Assembly (NCBI GenBank): GCA_014885115.2
Contig: WKLE02000541.1
Location: 948-54,283 of the forward strand
Direction of reading: 5' to 3'
DNA from: Asterionellopsis glacialis
Taxonomy: Eukaryota > Bacillariophyta > Plagiogrammaphyceae > Rhaphoneidales > Asterionellopsidaceae
DNA length: 53,336 bases
Below, piece after piece: positions 1 through 9,788 of the stretch. Each line of letters begins with the position of its first letter. Position 1 is the first letter of the stretch. The position numbers were made by a program, and so were the translations under genes. The notes under the pieces were generated by a model. The model ran no database searches. It was not told the origin of the DNA and saw only the letters and a list, made by a program, of their open reading frames with translations.

Positions 1-224
1 TTCAACAAGTAATAACCAAGTGTCAAAGTACAATCATAAGTTGGTTGATTGGACAAGGTAGGGTGGCATTGCTAAGTAAGGAGTTTGCTCAAGTAAGCAA
101 ACACCCAAAAAGCATTGGTCAGTGTAGCTTTTGGTTTCTCAAGAAACACACACACTTACATAGAGAGAAAGGAAAGCAAACTTCGAATACTGTTTATAAC
201 GTATCGAACTTTTTGATTCCCATC

Positions 225-2567
225 ATGACGGAAACTTCAGAGGATACATCCTCAAAGGATAATGTTGTTCAAGAAACAACAACAGAAGAAGAAGAAACTT
301 TCACATCTTCACCACCACCATCCATGACAGTATCTTTGGTGGTGTATTGGATTATTCCCTTGGTTGTTTTGGGCTTACTAAGTCGTATTGGACATGAACC
401 TATGGAAGTACCTACATTTAAAAATATCAAAAGTAAACCTATCGTCCTTCCCAAGCCATCATCACCTCCCACTCCTCTGTATCCACCAGTTACACCTGCA
501 CATCAACAGCAGCACCAGCAACAACAACAACAACCATCTGCATCACCTCGTTCAAGATCTACTACTACTGCAGCACCCTCCAAAATGCCTTCTAGTTATC
601 AACAAGTTGTCAATGATATTAATGCCAAACGTCGTAAGATTTCCTTTCAGAAACTCAAAAAGGATACCCCATCACAAGAAAGTCAACAACCTCAAAGGAC
701 GACTTCTCCATCTGCCATGAGTAGTACAAGAGGAACTGATTCTTCCCAGCACCAGCAATCCTCTACGAGTGAACCTCTTGAATCTTCGTCAAGTCCTGAA
801 CGTACAGCCGTAGATCAAGCATTGAAACTTGCACGTCAAGACTACATGAATGATCCCTCCAATGTATACAAAATGATTAATTTAGCCGATGCTATGCGTG
901 CCCGTGATTTAGTGGTCCATGATGGTGGCAGTATTCACGCCGAGGCAATCCAATTATATGAAAACATTGTCATTATATTAAAGAACAAACGTCGTCGAGC
1001 ATTGGAGGCTGGTGAAATTACCAATGTTTCCAAAATGCCACAGATTAAATCTGTCAAGGATGAAGTATTCCTCCCCTACGATCAAAAAAGTTTAGATGGA
1101 ACCTTGGTAGCTGTATTGGTTGCCAAGGGCAAACAGTACTTTATGGCCAATATGTTTGAAAAGGCTGTCGAATCCTATGAAGCTGCTCTTGAGATTGAAC
1201 CCGCATATTTAGATGCCTTGGGTTCCAAGGCATCCTCCCAGATTATTTTAGGACAATATGAAGATGCTGCCAATGCCTACTTTGAAGTTATGGAATTAGA
1301 CAAGTATGAGAATCCTATATTTACAGATACATTTACAGGATTAGCCAAAATTTTGAGTGCCAAGGAAGATGTTGTTGAAAATGGATGGTCTAGGCTTGTG
1401 TCACGTATTGAATCTATACTCCCCTCTTTGGAAAACATTCATCGAATGGATTCTTCCAATAAACATCTCACAGATACATTATCGAAAATGCATAATACAT
1501 TATTTACGTACCACGACACCAAAACCAAAGATTATACCAAGGCATGGTATCATTTATCAACAGGCTTTAAGCATAAAATGTCCATGTTGCAACCTTGGAA
1601 TGCTCCCTTTGAACAGAAAAAGGTGGCCATGATGAAGAATATATTCAAACAAGGATTTTGGCCTGACAATGTTGGTTTATCGGACGATGAGAATGGTAAA
1701 ACACCCATCTTTATTATTGGATTTCCACGATCAGGATCTACCCTCTTGGAACGTGTCTTGGATTCACATTCACAAGTTGTGGGGACGGGAGAAGATTCCG
1801 TCTTTAATGGACGATTAGAACAAATTCGTAATCAAATTGTCAAGGCTAGTATGACTGGATCCGTCGATATGATTCGATCTGTCGTAGATCATGAAGCCAA
1901 GGCAGTCTTAGAAGAAACAGTCCAACGATGGAAAACGATTGAAGCTACCAAACAGAAAGTTGCATCATCATCATCATCAAGTAGTAGTACGGTGGATGCA
2001 AATGATACAATCCAAACAACGCCAAAACGTTTTACAGATAAAATGTTGACCAATTATTTTAATGTTGGTTTTATCCATATGTTATTCCCCCATGCACTCA
2101 TCTTGCATGTGGCAAGGAATCCTATGGATGTTTTATTTTCATCCTACAAACATGAATTTCCTGCTGGTACATTAGACTATACATCTGAATTTCCATCCTT
2201 GGCTGATTTGTATTTGAGTTATCGTGAAGTGATTGAACACTGGGATGCAGTCCTACCTGGACGTGTCACACATGTCCGATATGAAGATCTGGTCAATGAT
2301 ATGCCAGGTATGGCAAGAGCCGTCATTGAAGCTACTGGATTAGAATGGGAAGACGATGTACTGGAATTTCATAAGAAAAAACATGCTGTGAATACACATT
2401 CAACAACTCAAGTAAGAAAGGGTATTTATAAAACAGCTGTAGAAGCATGGAAACGATACGAAGAACCTCTTCAACCATTACGAAAATTAGTTGGTGAAAA
2501 GGTGGATTGGAAATTGAAAACTACTCTTCCCTCCTATGTTCCCCCTCCTGTTTCTGACGATAAGTAG
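225..2567 (+). CDS. TPR-containing sulfotransferase, Golgi-type membrane protein
   Basis: Predicted to transfer sulfate from PAPS to a protein or glycan, probably in the Golgi lumen. The protein is 780 residues from the ATG at 225; the open frame runs further upstream but has no ATG there. Residues about 34-52 form a single hydrophobic anchor after a short acidic N-terminus, giving a type II topology. A Pro/Gln/Ser-rich stem follows. TPR-like helices lie around residues 290-380 (motifs such as GKQYFMANMFEKAVESYEAA). The sulfotransferase domain (Sulfotransfer_3 family) has the PAPS 5'-phosphosulfate loop GFPRSGSTLLERVL near residue 499 and the 3'-phosphate motif ARNPMDVLFSSYKHEF near 629. It ends with the QVRKGIY...W..YE..L.PL pattern usual in TPR-sulfotransferases. 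No intron is needed. The acceptor substrate cannot be read from sequence. Confidence 0.85.
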   Translation: MTETSEDTSSKDNVVQETTTEEEETFTSSPPPSMTVSLVVYWIIPLVVLGLLSRIGHEPMEVPTFKNIKSKPIVLPKPSSPPTPLYPPVTPAHQQQHQQQQQQPSASPRSRSTTTAAPSKMPSSYQQVVNDINAKRRKISFQKLKKDTPSQESQQPQRTTSPSAMSSTRGTDSSQHQQSSTSEPLESSSSPERTAVDQALKLARQDYMNDPSNVYKMINLADAMRARDLVVHDGGSIHAEAIQLYENIVIILKNKRRRALEAGEITNVSKMPQIKSVKDEVFLPYDQKSLDGTLVAVLVAKGKQYFMANMFEKAVESYEAALEIEPAYLDALGSKASSQIILGQYEDAANAYFEVMELDKYENPIFTDTFTGLAKILSAKEDVVENGWSRLVSRIESILPSLENIHRMDSSNKHLTDTLSKMHNTLFTYHDTKTKDYTKAWYHLSTGFKHKMSMLQPWNAPFEQKKVAMMKNIFKQGFWPDNVGLSDDENGKTPIFIIGFPRSGSTLLERVLDSHSQVVGTGEDSVFNGRLEQIRNQIVKASMTGSVDMIRSVVDHEAKAVLEETVQRWKTIEATKQKVASSSSSSSSTVDANDTIQTTPKRFTDKMLTNYFNVGFIHMLFPHALILHVARNPMDVLFSSYKHEFPAGTLDYTSEFPSLADLYLSYREVIEHWDAVLPGRVTHVRYEDLVNDMPGMARAVIEATGLEWEDDVLEFHKKKHAVNTHSTTQVRKGIYKTAVEAWKRYEEPLQPLRKLVGEKVDWKLKTTLPSYVPPPVSDDK

Positions 2568-3138
2568 AGTAGATTGCTCTTTTTTAAACCAGACAGACAG
2601 ATAAATAAATAAAACAATTTATTAGTAACTTCGAGTAGCTCCACATTATTATAATATAATATTCGTACGTTCGTTGATATCTTCCATCACATGATGTGTG
2701 AAACAAAGTTTGACTGATGCTGCTATAACTGCCAGTCATCTATCTATTGGGTGTTTAACAGAGATATACATCAACTGATCATACATGGCAAATAGAATTA
2801 TCAAATTTTGACTAAAAGAGTGGGCAAGCATGCATGAACTATTCAAGTCAAATGATATGAGCTAACGAAAATAAAGTACTGGTAAGTCTTTTAGTCGACA
2901 TGTAGATAATATATATCAATATAATATACTAGAGATTATTTATATTATGAATTGTTGCAGTCACAAGATGATATACTTACTTTACTAAAATTAAGTACTT
3001 GTAAGTGCTTCTTCAACCCAACAATCTTTGGTCACAACACTCAATACTAACCTCAATACAAGCCCCCCCTCCGCCCTCTCCCCTCGGAGATAACACGGTA
3101 GGGTACTTTTTGAAGATTTACATTTGCGCAACTTTTAC
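2568..3138. other. Intergenic spacer between convergent genes
   Basis: AT-rich 3' flanks of two convergent genes. A short imperfect repeat is present: the block AGTACTGGTAAGTCTTTT near 2875-2893 recurs as AGTACTTGTAAGTGCTTC near 2993-3011. A C-rich tract lies at about 3062-3090. I see no gene. Confidence 0.5.
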
Positions 3139-6131
3139 TTAAAATCGGAAGCGATTATCGGAATATACTTCTGGACAGTATTCTCTGCAATAATCTGGAA
3201 GATCATTTTCAAGTTTGCTTCTGCTTGGAGTATTTTCAGTATCCAAGGGAACTTCGACTGTTTCACCATTGGGACAATCCACAGCGAGGTGGAGTGATGG
3301 AGTATGGACGATATCAGCTGTGATTGTACCACAGTCGTCGCAATACCACCATTTATTAGTATCATCAGCCCACGGAGGGAAGGGAACACAAGACAGCCAA
3401 GTGCAATTGGGACATGGGTTGGTTTCACCATCTCCTTCAAGTAAGATAATGAGAGTGATCGCAAGAGTGATGACACTCAAAATCAGTCCGAAAAAGCGAA
3501 TGATTAGTTGTTTGGTCTGCGACATGCAACCATCCCCAATACCAAAGAACTGAGTTGGAAGACGTTCCATGGTGGAGAGACCACAAAGGAAACCTAATAC
3601 CATACCACCCAAGTGAGTGAAATTATCCACATAAGGTGTAAGGCCAATGATCGAGTTCAAAATAATATCTAGCACGAGGAAGACGAGCACTAAGGCGTGA
3701 TGATGTTTTTTGCCATTCTCAGTCACATGATCATTGAACAACAACTTCCAATTTACTGTGATATCTGCTAAACAAGCTCCAATTAATCCAAAAATCCCTC
3801 CACTAGCTCCGACCGTTATATATTCTGGAAGGAAGAGAGCACTAAAAATAGTACCTCCTACGGCAGGGATTAAGAAGACAATTGTTGTGGCTATGAATCC
3901 GTGATTCATTTCAATGGCTCCGCCAACAAACCACAGTGCAAGCATATTGATACAGTAGTGAATTAGTCCAGCATGGAGAACCACAGAAGATACTATCCTC
4001 CATGCTTGCCCCTCATTGACGATGAGGTATGTGTCCTTGGCTCCCATACGAATGAGAGTGTAGGAACTGGGGCCAATCATAGGATTCTCGGTGAATCGTT
4101 CAACAGTCCAACCATTCAGTGCAATGGACGCAATTAATAGAATAGTACAAATAAAGAGTGCGAAATAGGTGAAAAATGGGCGATTGTTTCCCTTTTTCTT
4201 ACTTGCTTCAAAGTCGGCCCATGAAAGGTATCTATTAAATATAGAACAAACGTGATATTGTAAGTCGCCTGGTTGAAAACACGAGCAAGAGATACAATTT
4301 GAAAACTTCCGGGGACTTACGGTTCACCATTAAGCCTTCTCCAAGCTGCATCTTCTGCCCATTCCACATCCAAACGAATACCCGACAAGTGGTCATATAA
4401 ACCAAGAATACCCCAAGGACGCTCGTCTCCATATTTCTTTCGACGTTTCTCCTGAGCATACTGGAAATCTCTGATTCTCCTTGCTACATCAGGTGCTAAC
4501 AAGTTTATATCACCCCAGTCTGCAGACAGTCTGCCTGCAAACAATCGAAGCCTCGAAATGTCTTCTTCTGAATCGACCAAGTTCGGGTCTAGATTTGACT
4601 TTCCAAGGAAATTACGAATAACTGTTCTCGTCGTAACACTCCTTGTTGTACCAGTTTTGGATGTTTCTTCAGTTGATTCCCCAGACGATTTACATGGCTT
4701 TGCTTCGGCATCGAACAATTTTGTCTCGTCATGATCCTCTGCACGTGTAGCACTGGCAAAAGGATCGATAAATGCTGGTCTTGCTGGGCTTGGTGGTCTT
4801 AGGAAAGGTGTAACATCATAACCAACATCTCCAACATCGTTCGGTGGCACAGGTACAGCGACAACTGGAGTTTCAACGATTTCTGCCTGAGGAAATGGAG
4901 GATGAGCAAAAGCAGATTGTTCAATTTCAGGTTCCACGGGAGCACTGGCCTGCACAGGCAGATTTTCCTGCCAGTCATCTGCACTCAGCTGATCCCACAC
5001 ACGCTGTGCAGACTGGGACAAATCTTGGTTGCCACTGGGAGTATTGAAGTTTCGCACGGTCCTATCGTGGTTGCGAGCACCTACGCTTGCACTTCGGGTG
5101 CGCCCCTGATTGTTTGAGGTTCGACTTCTACTGCCACGACTACCGTGACTGGAAACACTTGATCCTCTCACTGACTGAGGTCTTTCTGTACGTGGTGGTC
5201 GAATTGTTGAACGACCCTCCCGACCGGACTGAGCTAGGTGTTCGCTAAGTGAGGTGGACTGATGTGCCTTCACTTTTGTAGACCGATCTGCAGAAGGAGA
5301 CCTTGCGGAACGTCGACTGTCCCGACTGACACTTCTAGAACGCTTAGAAACTCCAGTTTCGGGTGGTACCTTTGATCCCTTTGCAGATGAACTCGACTTT
5401 TGACTACGGCCATCACGACTGGCGCTACTGGAACGAGCTCTTGCTCTTTGACTCGAAGATCTTTTTACAGAACTGGCTCGCATTTGTTGGCCATCACGAT
5501 TGATGCTTCTGGATCGCCGAGGTGCATATCCATCAGAATGTTTTTTAACTTCCCTGAGTTTACGTTCAATAGAACGAGACCGAGCTTCATAACGGGCTCT
5601 ACTATCACGGCTAATACTACGGGTTCTGGTTGTAACTCTCGTTCCAGATCCACCTGATTTGATACTACCACTTTCACGAGAACGACTGACACTTCTGGAT
5701 CGTCGAGGTGCATATCCATCGGAATGTGTTTTATGGGTTTCCATTCGCATACGCTCCGAAGAAGCTGAGGACCTATGGCTTGTGGAGCCTCCCGACCTTA
5801 CACTACGATTTGAAGATTTCGACCTTCCGCTTACACTTGATCCCTTGGATCGTCTGAAAGATTCTGCATTAGGAGGTGGTTCCCTCGTAGATGATGGATG
5901 ATCTCTAGAACTCCTACTTGTGCTTCGAGTACGGTGTTGAACATCTCGACTGGAGCTTCTCGAACGCCGGTACTGAACGGTGTCATCTCTTTGCTGAGCA
6001 GGTGGAACTTTGGACCTAGAATAATAAGGAGAAACATCTGCCATCTCATACGGGATATATTCTCTTTTTGTCGGTGTTCGTGGCAATGCTGCCCGTCCAC
6101 TACGACTACGTGGATGAAAATCGTTGCTCAT
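3139..6131 (-). CDS. Rhomboid intramembrane serine protease with long RS-rich N-terminus, two exons
   Basis: Predicted membrane protease that cleaves transmembrane substrates. Exon 1 is 6131-4321 and exon 2 is 4231-3139. The 89-bp intron has a GTAAGT donor at 4320 and an AATAG acceptor ending at 4232; joining restores one frame of 967 residues. The ATG at 6131 has A at -3. Residues 1-about 450 are RS/SR-dipeptide rich and disordered, including a repeated HSDGYAPRRSRS element. A compact region without RS repeats (about 490-610) precedes the membrane domain. Rhomboid hallmarks include a first helix at FALFICTILLIASIAL, the HAGLIHYCINML element, the nucleophile in GASGG (Ser about 747) and the partner in HLGGMVLG (His about 810). 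The C-terminal tail carries two Cys pairs (CPNC and CDDC), perhaps a zinc ribbon. Both catalytic residues are present, so it should be active. The RS-rich extension is unusual for the family. Confidence 0.85.
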
Positions 6132-6968
6132 CTTAAACAGATGATGAGCGAACACAAGCTTGCTTTGGAACTTTTGTTAATAATATTAAGTCTCCAATGG
6201 GTGTTTATAGAAATTCTTTTGGAGATGAATACAGATCGCCAAGATTTTCCATGTCCGAAAATGTACCGGCAGGTATCCGTTTACTCACCAAAACTTGTGG
6301 AAAGCGAAGAAAACAAAAACGATATGATGAATTTGTTAAGTAAAGCTAAATTTCACTTAAGCAATGGCTTTGTTTACAACGTACATGTTAATGATTACTT
6401 ATCACCAAAAAACCGAATACATCGAAAAAACCAACGAACTTTTCAACGGATTACTGGTTTTTTATTTAGGACTGACGACATATTGTTGACTATGTGACGA
6501 GACGAACAATGGACTTTTGGTTTCGAACAGGCCGAGCCCGCCAGGTCAGGATAGATGGACGGACCAATCTGAAAAGTAAATGAAAAATGCGCTTCAAAAG
6601 TACGCGCATAGATCCACATCTAGAGTTGGAATTCGCAACGTATCTTCGAACCATTCGACTAAATCTGATTTGTTTCTCTTCTTGACACCACCAAGACGCC
6701 ACTGACGATTGCAATAGAATTTTTCACGAAAGACACCTGTACCTGGTATATCATCAAGCCAAAACGCTTGAGATACCTCTGATACCGTGAACCTGGTAGG
6801 GCCTCTAGCTAGGTAGGTCCTTCCGAAAACGTACACCAGGTAGGACTCTACAAGTACCTTTGGTAGAAATATTGCATAAAAAATATTTGGACTTCAAATC
6901 CATTTCTCTTAATTCTTTGTTGCCACTCTTCTTTAGAACACAGTTTAGAGAGTTGAGAGCCATCCACC
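6132..6968. other. Divergent intergenic region (rhomboid gene / plastid protein gene)
   Basis: This should hold the two divergent promoters. A 48-codon ATG reading frame (6197-6343, +) is present but has no recognisable features. Several members of the dispersed CCTGGTA / ACCAGGTAGG motif family lie at about 6735-6845, just upstream of the next gene. Confidence 0.4.
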
Positions 6969-7438
6969 ATGAAGCACTTCGGAATTCTTGCAACTCTTTC
7001 TTTAATCCTCCTAGGCGTTGCCTCGGCCTTCTTCCGCCCTGCTGCACCCTACCAGGTGCCGACAACTCCTTCGTTGGAAACTAATAGTTTCAACAATGAT
7101 GCTTTAGACAACCCTTTCATCGAAGAAGATTCGAACATTCACCCTGCTCGCAAGTGTGGATTCTGCATTGGGGTAAGTTTTGACACTAGGAAATATGACG
7201 CCGTGTTATTATCGGTCTCTTGTTTAATCCTAGTCAAAATAGATTCGCTATCGGGCCAAACCCCCATCTCACCTCATGTTTCTAATTTTTACCTTGTCCT
7301 TTCAGTGATCCGGGCAGACGAACTGTCCTGTCAGTGGCCTTTAAGGTCCTGATTCATCAGTTTGTCGCTCTCGTCGGATGGAATGGAGGGCTTCTAGGCG
7401 GTAAATACCAAAGAAATCGAAAGGATTTCTATCGCTAA
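6969..7438 (+). CDS. Small plastid-targeted protein, two exons with a phase conflict
   Basis: The ATG at 6969 starts a clear signal peptide (LATLSLILLGVASA) followed directly by FFRP. This matches the diatom plastid presequence, an ASAF-type motif with Phe at +1. Exon 1 runs to 7172 and ends in KCGFCIG before a consensus GTAAGT donor. A good acceptor (TGTCCTTTCAG) ends at 7305. Joined as written, exon 2 begins with TGA, giving a 68-residue protein. One frame over, exon 2 is open for 43 residues (DPGRRTVLSVAFK... to KDFYR, stop 7436-7438). The donor lies in a GGGG run, so one extra G in the assembly would explain the mismatch. A later acceptor at the GGGCAG ending at 7317 would instead add eight residues and a stop. 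The family is not recognised. Confidence 0.5.
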
Positions 7439-8174
7439 AAGAAAGTCTTAAATTCTGCATTCGATTAGAAGAAAAAATTGTCATTTTCAGATGATTTTGT
7501 GGAGAGTAGCATGTACAGTATACAATAGAGATTCTCGGGGAACTTCTTTCTTTGAAATCATGAAAAAAAAGAGGTTTGAAAAAGGCGGAGGAGGACTCTC
7601 GTGTATCTTGCAGCTATGACGATGGATCATTTGAAAAGAGTGTTTTTATTTGTTATAAAGTTCATGAAGCGGAGAAGTTTGCTCAAACCAACTTAAACCA
7701 AATGAAACTGCAGGATTAACCAGGCCAGAATGAAGCCCCAGAAGAACCCAAAAGATGGGCACTGGGTGCTGATATTGGTCAATTTTGGAATCATGTTGGC
7801 TTCGTTGGTGGACAGTGGTCGAAGAGAGATTTCGCACGACTTCAACACTGTCTAAGATAGAGGTTGCTGCGTTTACCGCAAAATAGTAATGTTCATAGTA
7901 GGCAATGGAGCTTTTTTTTACAGATATGCCATGTGCAATTTACTCTCGATTTTCGTAATGATAGTATTGTTTGATGATGATGCTTTCCATTATATATAGT
8001 TATTACTCTACAACTTGACATCTCAGAAATTTTGTTGTAAGATGCATAAATCGCTCTAACATATACAACAAAGGAACTCCCCTCGAAAGCTACGACCATC
8101 CATGGACCTTTACCTCACAAATTTTTCTTTTAAACACATAAATCAAACAACTCGTTAATAGGCGCAAACTCCCT
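7439..8174. other. Intergenic region, no gene seen
   Basis: AT-rich. Open frames here (for example 7646-7837 and 7893-8099, minus) lack good starts and protein-like composition. The segment 8118-8158 is a diverged copy of the last codons of the neighbouring minus-strand gene. Confidence 0.4.
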
Positions 8175-8221
8175 TTAGCTGATAAATTTTTCTTTCAAAC
8201 ACAAATCGAACAACTCGTCAA
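8118..8221 (-). repeat. Tandem duplication of a gene 3' end
   Basis: On the minus strand, 8221-8184 encodes the terminal LDELFDLCLKEKF of the adjacent gene. About 66 bp downstream, 8158-8118 repeats it as LNELFDLC followed by a frame break. The copy is about 40 bp long and diverged by substitutions and small indels. It looks like the remnant of a local duplication. Confidence 0.55.
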
Positions 8222-8886
8222 GATTAGTAAGGAGCTGTCTGTCCCAGAAGACATGGTCGTGTTGCCACCTTTGATCGAGTTTAGCTTTAAGTTGTTCCTT
8301 GCTGAGTTCGCAGTTTTCGAACAGGCTCAACATCCTTCTTACTCGGAGATGGTCAACAGAGCATAGATGAGCCCATGATGATTCAAGAAAGTCAAAGTAG
8401 CAAGATCTACGATGTTCAAGGTAGTCCCTTCCAATATTTGTGATGCTGTAAACCAAGTTGTTATTCAGCCTAATCTTGCAAGTCTTTTTCCAGCTACCTT
8501 TCGAAGAGGAATCTTTGTTCAGCTTGTGTTTCCTTTCGATTTCGATCCTGGACTTGCTTAACTTCTCCCAGCTTTCCGTGGAGAAGTTCTCACTCAATTT
8601 GCGTTTTCTATCACCATCTGTGGTGCAGACTTTGGAACTGCCGGTCTTTGTCCAGTTCTTGTTTGAATCGATTTCGTTCGATTTACGCTTGCGGTCGGGA
8701 GTATATTCCATGGCAATCGGGTCTTCAGAGGGGGGTCTTGCATTCTTGCTGCTACTGCAAGAAGTAACGTCAAAAATTATATGAAAGTTAGAGTATGACA
8801 TGCTTTCCAGCGAAAGAAGAGTCATACAAAGCTTTGCAACTTTCTGCTTGGAGAAAAATATGAGATCCAAAAGAAGTATCAATCAT
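8175..8886 (-). CDS. Hypothetical protein with three basic repeats, probably two exons
   Basis: Family not recognised. The best model has exon 1 at 8886-8828 (ATG, first Met after an upstream in-frame stop) and exon 2 at 8754-8175. The 73-bp intron has a GTATGA donor and a TTACTTCTTGCAG acceptor preceded by a CTAAC branch-like site. The join keeps frame and gives 212 residues. Without splicing, starts at 8825, 8801 or 8711 are possible. The middle has three diverged repeats of about 25 residues beginning DRKRKSNE, DRKRKLSE and ERKHKLNK, each with a Trp (NWTK, SWEK, SWKK) and a basic end. The last 90 residues look helical and may be a domain (FDFLESSWAHLC, LFDLCLKEKF). A nuclear location is an inference from the basic repeats only. 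Confidence 0.5.
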
Positions 8887-9416
8887 CACTACTGTTTCCA
8901 GTTGTCAATAATCGTCAGTCTCGATTGATATAAAACCACGCCTGTTTCGTGGAATCGTAGCACGTTGTTCTTTCGCAGATCGTGGAAGCTGAAAGTAATT
9001 TTTAATAACGGTGTCAAGGTTGACAGAAAAGTTTTGGTAGTGACAATAAATCAACACATCGTACTTGTCAGCCTTTTGGTGTGGATCACGCATACCGTGC
9101 GGAATCATACCACGTTGTACTACTTTTGCAGATCGTGGAATCTACGAAAAAACTTGCAACACGCTTTCGAAGATGGTAGAACGAGTCTGATAACTGTAAT
9201 CAATCGACATATATTTCAAGGTTAACTACGCACTATTTGTTAGCGTATTATGGTACTTCTTGGCTTTTGGAATATATCGACATCATTGTCAATTTCAGCC
9301 TTCGGTACTAGTAGCGTTTGGAAAGATTCCTATATTTCATATTTGGCTTCGAATCCCGTATTTGGATGGTACTTCCCATGATATGCATGAACCATGCAAT
9401 TTGCATTTTCTTTACA
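8887..9416. other. Intergenic region with a relic repeat
   Basis: Contains an imperfect direct repeat (8949-9067 and 9096-9222) described separately. No intact gene is visible on either strand. Confidence 0.45.
8949..9222 (-). repeat. Imperfect direct repeat, possible relic of a repeat-protein gene
   Basis: Two diverged copies lie about 148 bp apart. Matching blocks include CGTGGAATCGTAGCACGTTGT with CGTGCGGAATCATACCACGT, CAGATCGTGGAAGCT with CAGATCGTGGAATCT, and CAATAAATCAACACAT with TAATCAATCGACATAT. Read on the minus strand, both copies stay in the same frame around an IPRSAK/LPRSAK core, with one stop in the upstream copy. The shared core recalls BspA-type leucine-rich repeats, but the match is too short to be sure. 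Confidence 0.4.
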
Positions 9417-9788
9417 TTATGACAAATCTTGTCGGACAACATCGTTTGTACCTGATGGGTTACCATCTACTTCCGCTTGACGACAATAATCTTCGCAAGA
9501 ATTCTTACAGTATGCACGATTTGCTTCTCCGGGAGCAAGCTTCGTACATTCCTTTATACAACCTTGCAAACACCGATCGTAAACAGGGGCATCAGCCGCC
9601 GCATTTGCTACACTAGAAAATGCAAAGATGGAAGCGCCTGCTGTCGTTGTACACCAAGCACGTCGACTGAGGACCGATGTTTCACTGTTGACAGTACCTC
9701 CAAGAGAAGATGGTGGAGCCAGAGAATGACTTTTTCCGACCAATAGCATCAGTGCGAATAAAACATGATTGAGAAAGTTATGGGTCAT
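9417..9788 (-). CDS. Cysteine-rich thylakoid-lumen protein (tripartite targeting)
   Basis: 123 residues from the ATG at 9788. A signal peptide (LFALMLLVGKSHS) is followed by LAPP, a plastid-type junction with Leu at +1. A second signal with twin arginine follows (SRRAW, then a hydrophobic stretch GASIFAFSSV and ANA before AADAP), which is the pattern of Tat-dependent thylakoid-lumen import. The predicted mature protein is about 55 residues. It has six closely spaced Cys in the order CLQGCIKEC and YCKNSCEDYC, a compact disulfide- or metal-type motif. Function is not recognised; a small lumenal photosynthesis-related protein is an inference. Confidence 0.7.
   Translation of the reverse strand: MTHNFLNHVLFALMLLVGKSHSLAPPSSLGGTVNSETSVLSRRAWCTTTAGASIFAFSSVANAAADAPVYDRCLQGCIKECTKLAPGEANRAYCKNSCEDYCRQAEVDGNPSGTNDVVRQDLS

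Noticed and set aside
45..224. Upstream extension of the sulfotransferase reading frame
   Set aside because: It is open but begins with TTG and has no ATG; the ATG at 225 has a good context and precedes the expected membrane anchor.
6197..6343. 48-codon plus-strand frame starting MGVYRNSFGDEY
   Set aside because: Short, no domain, no signal, and lies in the promoter zone of the rhomboid gene. Composition is somewhat protein-like, so it is not fully excluded.
9340..9365. TTCGAATCCC box resembling a tRNA T-arm
   Set aside because: There is no matching A box, anticodon arm or acceptor stem around it. No tRNA gene was found anywhere in the window.
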